From Diphasiastrum complanatum (lineage: Eukaryota > Streptophyta > Lycopodiopsida > Lycopodiales > Lycopodiaceae), in contig CM055108.1 of assembly GCA_029204225.1 (NCBI GenBank), positions 19,346,279 through 19,410,278 on the forward strand: a stretch of 64,000 bases of DNA. The letters run 5' to 3'. The notes under the pieces were generated by a model, which worked only from the letters and a program-made list of their open reading frames with translations, was not told where the DNA came from and ran no database searches. Shown piece after piece: positions 57,840-64,000 of this stretch. Each line of letters opens with the position of its first letter. Position 1 is the first letter of the stretch. The position numbers and the translations under genes were made by a program.

Positions 57840-59210
57840 GTTTTCAGAATCCTCATTACTTGAACAATTTGTTAAGGCTGAGCATAAGAAATCTAATAGG
57901 ACGGCCCGAATATCATTTATGATTGGGCCTCATTTCTCGTCAAGGGGTTACAGGCAGCTTTCAAGTGCCCCTCATGGCTCACTTGCAATGGTCTCATCAC
58001 TATCATTGCCTTCACTCACTTGAAACATCTAGGTGTTAGGGAGCCCACACCCTCCTCTCCATTTGCCAGCCTATCCTCACAAGATCCACTCGTGCTATTG
58101 TTGGCAGGCCACCTTCGCCTCACCACCTACGTCTTCTACTCACACACACACTAGCTCAACACGCACCAGCCCCATCTGCTCCTTCCCCCTACTTTAGATC
58201 ACGTCCCATGTACATAGCCCCATCTGTCCCACAGTTTCTTCCTTTGTTTCCATAGATGTCGCAAGTTCCACCATTTTCGCAATCACCACTCTCACCATCG
58301 CCACCTCATCCCCCCTCACTCTCCTATTCCACTTGTTTCATCTGCCATTCGCTCCACAGTTGTTTCCATCATTGCCGCTCTCACCACCTCTGATATCACC
58401 CTGTTATCACCACCATATCCACCACCACTGTTCCACCCATCACCACCATCTCTGTCACCACACCTCTTCCCCCACCCATCGTAACTTTGCCACCTTTGGC
58501 CAGTTGAGACACTCAGGCTCTGGGTTTTGAACTCTATCTTAGGCACATATACTACAACTAATCTCTCCAAACGATCAGTTACATCCAAGTTTCGTACACA
58601 TCCCGAATAGATTAACATCCGAGTTAAATTACATCCAAGCACCCGACGCCCCCCCCCCCCCCCCCTCTTACATCCGACAAAGTCATTTTTACATCTGAGC
58701 ACATCCGGGTCATTACGTACGAGTCTTGGTGTTCTCCGAGTCATCCAGGTGGCCGTGGTTTCTTGACCTAGTCACTTGCCTACATCACTTGTCCGACCCC
58801 TCCCTCTCTCTCTCTCTTTGGTAGTGGTGCCCCGCCAGCAACGCTCCCTCTCGCAAATATTCTCAAAAATATTCTTCATGAATAAAAATTTCCCAGAATA
58901 TTCCATTGTTTTTCCCTTCCTCTCCTCCGTGCTTGAAAGAAAAAAAAATTGCCGAAAATTTTAAAAAATTTCACGGTTCTTTGTATTTCTCTGCGAGCAC
59001 TCGAATGTTTCATGGATTTCAAAGTGTTATCCATTCCAATGTGTAAAATTTCTATAAGGGCCCTTCTCTAAGTTTTCATTAATTACTTTATCATTCGTTT
59101 TAGCGACCATAACTTCCTAGCGTGAGCTCGGAATTCAGTGAAGTAAAAACGAAAAGTGATCAGAACGATAAGACGAACTCACTGAGACTATCCAATCTTG
59201 TGTTGTAGCA
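57840..59210. other. Spacer with CCACCATC-rich low complexity and a C-run
   Basis: 58260-58470 is rich in CACCA/CATC, giving Ser/His frames on plus and Gly frames on minus (58316-58744) that are not genes. A run of 16 or so C lies at about 58649-58664. 58960-59210 may be the LTR or leader of the following gypsy-like remnant. Confidence 0.4.
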
Positions 59211-59217
59211 CCTCAAA

Positions 59218-60540
59218 ATGGGAGGTAAGAGAAAACAAACAGTGGATAAAAATAATCCACCTCAAGACAACTTACCTACTGAAGAAATGGTGGAAGAACT
59301 ATTGATTTCGAACCAACAAGAAAATATATCAAGTAAAATGTAGGCTACACAAGATCTGATAGTTACAATGTTGCAAGCAATGGAAAAAAATCGGCTAGCT
59401 GATGAGGTGAAATGGGATAGATTGTTTGATAGCCTAACTGGTAGGCAAGACAAAATAGCGAGAGCTGATCAAAGATGTAATGATCCATCTACATCGTTCC
59501 AACTACAATCTCCATCACAAAATGTAACACCTTCTCAAGATGACCGGAGAATTGACATGGATAAGGGAAAACAAGTATTACAGAGTCATATTGAATATCC
59601 GGTCGGACTTGAAAATGGCAGGGGAACAGTGAAACAACGAGTGCAACATGATGAAGAAGAACAACTATCAACAATGAGAAAGCTTGTTCAACAAATAGAT
59701 CAACCAACTTCATCAACAACTCTTGATTCCCTATTGAGTTCACAGGAAAGGGCCAATCAACATGTATGCAGTGCTATGGAATGTTTACAAAATCGGCAAC
59801 ATAAATGTAGTTCCCAATTGAACCAAGCAAGACAATTCCAAATCCGAGTACAATGTCAATGCAAGGACATCAAAGTCAATTGAGGATAACGAAGACGATG
59901 CGGAGGATTATGAGGACAATATTTTTGTTTCCAATATTGACATTCAATTGAGCAGTATAAAGGCCAGTTCAGACAATGAAGTTGTCAATGAGACAAATCA
60001 CTCAAGGACCTCATCGTCCTAAAGATCACAAGAATCGTTGCATCACGTTCAACTAGAAGACTTGTATAAGACTTCTTGTGAAATGGAATTAATGAACAAG
60101 GATACAACTGATCTATATGAATGTTTCACATTCAGTATAGAGTGCACAACGGAATGTGATGAAACTTGTAATATACAAACTGGAAACTGTCCTAGATATG
60201 AGATGGGACAAACAATCAAAGATCCATTATATCATAGTTTCCAGTTTGTGGTTCACAATATTGGAGATATTAATATTTCAAACATGATGATGTAATCTAC
60301 GAAAGATTTTTCGTAGAGACTTTGAGTGAAAGAGATATTATCACTCTTTGCAAGCATTTCATTTACTCAATGTTCTTGGAAATAAATGTCCAATTAGAAT
60401 ATCAATTGTTATTTCTAGAGATGTTCAATCATAGCATATTAGTCCCTAAATTGGGAATTGATCATGACAATGATTCTCTCATATGGGATCTCACAATTCA
60501 GATGCAAGGCTTATGGTTATCATTGAAGCATTTGGATTGA
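59218..60540 (+). pseudogene. Gypsy-like remnant, gag-type open frames
   Basis: From an ATG at 59218 a hydrophilic frame runs to 59883 with one in-frame TAG at codon 42. It contains EEMVEELLISNQQENISS and a Gln/Ser-rich middle. From 59882 the +1 frame continues with an acidic segment (EDNEDDAEDYEDNIF) to 60295, again with one stop, and a further frame covers 60322-60540. None shows a zinc knuckle or a pol motif. I call it retroelement-derived because a PPT and LTR follow; the proteins themselves are not recognised. Confidence 0.45.
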
Positions 60541-60920
60541 ACAACAAAGTGACTACCCAGTAACATGACAAAATCTTCAAACCAGCACAACCATATGCAA
60601 TGCTAAAATATGATCATAAAGGAATTGGATAGATCATCCAATTTATTACGATGTTGAAGAAGCAGACAAAAGCGGATATTGCGATTTGGTTGTTAAGAAA
60701 AGCAATATGGTGTTTTATCACCCACTTCTTCGACCATCTTTTCTCCTCAATAGAAATGCAAGTTGCAGACTAAAGCTATTAGATGGATTTTATTCAAACA
60801 GCCTCGGATCTACAACTATGGAGCAAGTTGCTGGACATGACATTTTCTTCAGGACTACTTAAATGGAGCATTCAAATTCACCGAATGAGCGTCTTCATTT
60901 TTGAGGACAAAAGTGTTTGA
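60541..60920 (+). pseudogene. Decayed 3' coding end of the gypsy-like remnant
   Basis: Short broken frames. The last one reads FLRTKVFE just before the purine tract, like the C-terminal tails of some plant gypsy polyproteins. The domains in between have been deleted. Confidence 0.35.
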
Positions 60921-60930
60921 GTAGGGGGAG
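60917..60930 (+). other. Polypurine tract
   Basis: TTGAGTAGGGGGAG directly precedes TGTCATGTAC, the expected layout for second-strand priming at a 3' LTR. Confidence 0.6.
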
Positions 60931-61500
60931 TGTCATGTACTACTAGTACATCAACGCTTATCAACGCATTAGAATATCCACTGTAAGCTTTGTAGGCCAA
61001 AAGGAGCTATTAGCCTTAAGAACAAGGCTGTTCCCTCTTTAGGCCCTCCAAAGTAATTAATAAGGATAATAGGCCAATAAGGGCCCAATGTAGTTTAAAT
61101 AATACTTAACAAGGATTAACTATCCCTCAAGATAGTTAAAGTAAGTTAAGTGAAAGCATTGTCTATAACTAGACAAGAGACATCAATTTGTGAATCTTTT
61201 GGCTGATTTGCAAGTGAGAGCTTCTTGTTTCCTCCTTGTGAATATGAGCTATGGGGATTTCCTTTGCTAGGTCTCATGTGCCTTATGTACATGAATCCAT
61301 GCTCATTTCCATTGCTATGTACTTTCATTTCTATTGAGATTCTATGGAGATCCTTGTGTTTCTAGCTTTCTATGGATATGCTATCTTGAATGCTTTGCAC
61401 TTTTCTTGCTCTTAGCTTTACTTCCATTTTGCTATTAGCTTAGATTTGGCACATGACAAAATACTACAATTGTTTCGCTTGCAGATCTTGATTCAATAAA
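60931..61500 (+). repeat. 3' LTR of the gypsy-like remnant
   Basis: It begins TGTCATGTACTACTAGTACA right after the polypurine tract. The 3' end is not determined; 61500 is approximate. A clear 5' partner was not found in 58900-59210. Confidence 0.5.
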
Positions 61501-62720
61501 TCATTCATGTTTCAAAATTCTTGTTAAAAATCACCTCAAGTTGTGTATAGTTGTTTGATACATGTATTATTGCTTTTGAAATAAAGATTTTTCATATACA
61601 TTGCATCTTTTGCAATTTCTAATGTGTACATATATGTTCTATGTTTTGCCAATTTAGCTTGTATGCTTTCGAAATATAAATTTAAAGCAAATCTCTCAAA
61701 CTATGTATGTGTAAATTCCTAGTACATTGAAAACTGCAAATGTAAATCGTTTCTTATCTTGTATTATCTTTTTTATTCTATTATATGATGTTCAAAGTAA
61801 GTCACTAGAACATGAAAGTAGGCCACAAGAAATCAATTTTCAAGCAATTATACAATTTTTTTAAACATGTTTAGATAAAAAAGATCCGATTGCGATTCAT
61901 TGGCAACAAATACATTTTGAGATAGATCAATTCAAATTATGCACAAAAGAACATTTGGTATGACAAAGTATCTTATCGAAGATCAAACACACACAAACTA
62001 CACTAGCATATATCTCAATGAATTTCTACTTAACATCAATTTGATCATTGTGTTGTCAACTTATTTCAAACAAATATGGCATATCATGAAAACATGTCCT
62101 GCTACTATTTCAAAAACAATAACACTATTGTATGATTCCCAAACCAAGCAATATCTTACGCTACTTTGAAAATTGAGCAAATTGCAAATGCAATTTTACA
62201 GACTTAAAAATACCTTGACTAAAAAACAAGTTACAAGGCACATAAAAAACTTGAAAAAACAAAACATGCGACATTGTCATGACATAATGCCAAATAGAAA
62301 ATGTATGGGGAACTTTATACCGTAAACAGATTTTGCAACTAATTCATGATAACAAACATGTTTCTAGTATCTCTTTTTTTTAATTATTGATATACCTACA
62401 CATATTGAAATAACTGCAATTGCCCAACATATATGATACTTAAAATGACAAACTGACAAAGTCCCAATTTCTATATTTTTGAAAATACGAAACATAATGT
62501 TCTTCAAAATAAGCACCAACAAAGGTACCTTCGACAAATAAAAGACACACCAATACATATATATCTCAATTGTGGAAAGCTCAATTTGAAGTATCAAACA
62601 AGGCAATTACCACTAGAAGTAAGCCTATATTTGAAACAACTACAACAAAACCATTTCGATTGTGCAAACTAACATAACCTTTGAACTTGCCAAAATTGTT
62701 GTAAATATCTCAAAGCTGAA
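61500..62720. other. AT-rich spacer, no gene recognised
   Basis: Small frames at 61939-62169 (plus) and 62364-62606 (minus) lack domains. The composition is similar to the Helitron-like block that follows, so it may be part of the same element. Confidence 0.3.
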
Positions 62721-62723
62721 AAA

Positions 62724-63265
62724 ATGCCGCCATTTCTATTTCCAATGAATGTATCAATGAACAAAAAAATATCAACCAGCGAAAAACAGAACCAATTAGA
62801 AGAACGCCTAGTATTACCTAGGCTTGCATTTGCACAGATTCGACAAATGCACCCGATTTTTGGTCAATTTAATTTGCATGGAAGCATCGTTAATGTGCCT
62901 AGTAACTTGGATAAGATTCAAACTACCTTGCCTCGATTCCTTGATGAGAATTCCACTACAGCTTTACAAATAAAGCGAAAACTTGAATATAAATTTGTTT
63001 TCACTTCTGGCTTAATTAGACCTGATACCGTAATTGTAGCATTGCAAGACCTTTGTACACTAAATTGGCCATACAAATTCTTCCTAATTGGAAAGAACAA
63101 TCACAAGCCAATGAATTTGCATATGGACTACATAATGCTAATAGTGATATATCACCAAATAGTCTTAGAAGAGTTATCTCTTCTAATAAACAAACCATGG
63201 ACTTTGTTGAAATTGCAGATGAGACATTTTTAGATACCCTTATTTTAATCCTCAGATTTATTTAA
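62724..63265 (+). pseudogene. Helitron-like protein fragment (region before the Rep/helicase domains)
   Basis: The frame contains RLAFAQIRQMHPIFGQFNLH, then GSIVNVPSNLDKIQTTLPRF and ALQIKRKLEYKFVFTSGLIR and PDTVIVALQDL. The order (FMQIR, G--G-VVNVP-D, TLPR, IK-KR-L-YK, VRP--V-AL--L) is that of the segment upstream of the Helitron_like_N domain in Helitron Rep-helicase proteins. After about residue 115 the similarity shifts frame to the overlapping 63053-63265. Rep motifs and helicase are not present. Recognition is from memory of the family pattern. Confidence 0.6.
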
Positions 63266-64000
63266 GAGTGACACCTCAACTTTTTCGTATAATGTCACAA
63301 TAGCTTCTTACCAACTAGCACTGCAAAGCTAATAAAAACTACCAATAAGTGTGACATGCATATTTAGAATATTTATTGAGATGAGAAAAAAAAACGTAAA
63401 AACTATAAATAAAACTCAAAAATCTGTTCAACATAATTAATTACTACCCATCCATGATCTATTTCTAGAAGAACATAATATGGTATAAAGGTTGGTCAAA
63501 AGATCTACGCTCCCGCTGTGTCTCTCTTTTACAAGAAAAAAAAACCTAAAAATTTAAGAAAAGGAAAATTTAAAATCTCAGAAAAAATTAAAAAAAGAAA
63601 AGAAATATTTTTAAAAAAGAAACTCTAAACATTTAAAAAATAAAAATCTAATTTTTCTTTCAAAGTCAAAAATTTATCAAGAATAGTTAAAAGAAAAAAA
63701 AAACTCAAAAATTTAATATATATATATATAGCTATTTGATCCTCTTCTCTCCACCTGTCTTGTCTCTACATCCTCTCCTATCTGCCACGAAAGCTTTGCC
63801 TGCCTTCTCGTCTTTGCTTGCTTCTTTCTTCGCAGACACAGCGCATCCATGCTCTCCGAGATGCTGTAGCACACAATCACCACAGTAAATCACAATCTGG
63901 AGTTGGGTTTCTGGCAATTATTGCTTTTGCTCATCTTTCTGTGCTGATCAGGCATCATCATATCGCCTTTTTCTAGCCTTTTTCCCTCTTTTTTTGCTAC
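63266..64000. other. AT-rich spacer to window end
   Basis: Very A/T-rich with poly-A runs (63535-63720) and a short TA tract (about 63716-63730). 63730-64000 is more balanced and pyrimidine-rich on the plus strand. The minus-strand frame 63732-63917 shows no domain. This could be a promoter or 5' UTR of a gene beyond the window, but nothing proves it. Confidence 0.35.

Noticed and set aside
58316-58744. 142-residue Gly/Arg-rich minus-strand frame
   Set aside because: Caused by CACCATC-rich low complexity and a C-run; no domain.
1-64000. tRNA, rRNA or CRISPR arrays
   Set aside because: I found no cloverleaf with conserved A and B boxes, no rRNA core sequence and no regularly spaced direct repeats. 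A tRNAscan or covariance-model search would be more sensitive than reading by eye.

Overview
The window looks like nuclear DNA of a land plant with a large, retrotransposon-rich genome. A fern or another non-flowering vascular plant is my best guess, but this is inference. The evidence is a type II (MIKC) MADS-box gene with the land-plant exon layout, a plant-type mitochondrial phosphate carrier, an HdeD/DUF308 membrane protein gene with an intron, many decayed Ty1/copia and Ty3/gypsy elements, and long (CT/GA)n tracts. Nothing here resembles an operon, a CRISPR array or an organellar genome.

Three host genes are supported. (1) 848-1966 (+): an uninterrupted reading frame for a mitochondrial phosphate carrier (PHT3/MPT type). 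(2) 16997-22532 (-): a complete seven-exon MIKC MADS-box gene that I assembled from splice sites. Its exons are 182, 79, 62, 100, 42, 42 and 183 bp and give 229 codons plus stop. Intron 1 is 3.8 kb, holds a probable retroelement remnant, and has an 89-bp GA tract 26 nt from the exon 1 donor. (3) 39361-42113 (-): a DUF308/HdeD-like multi-pass membrane protein in two clear exons around a 2.05-kb intron; its 3' end is unresolved.

Most of the rest is broken retrotransposon. 4.3-13.5 kb holds one copia LTR with primer-binding site (PBS) on the minus strand, a plus-strand copia pol with a 3' LTR of the same family in inverted orientation, small minus-strand copia pieces, and a plus-strand copia element with PBS, gag, protease, integrase and a truncated reverse transcriptase (RT). 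28.5-36.4 kb is a mosaic of copia and gypsy fragments whose strand alternates at almost every junction. 45.9-49.5 kb is a minus-strand copia gag-to-RT block between two inverted LTR copies. 50.3-57.8 kb is a minus-strand copia element whose RT is interrupted by a second minus-strand copia element and an unrelated gag fragment. 59.2-61.5 kb is a gypsy-like remnant with polypurine tract (PPT) and 3' LTR. 62.7-63.3 kb carries a fragment resembling the N-terminal part of Helitron replication proteins.

There is no convincing new molecular system. The points most worth a second look are the MADS-box gene with its GC-AG intron and GA-rich intron start, the HdeD-like gene, the Helitron-like fragment, short-motif arrays (GAAGGTG / CAGTGTCGC types) in the LTR promoter regions of several copia families, and repeated inverted-LTR and strand-switch junctions.
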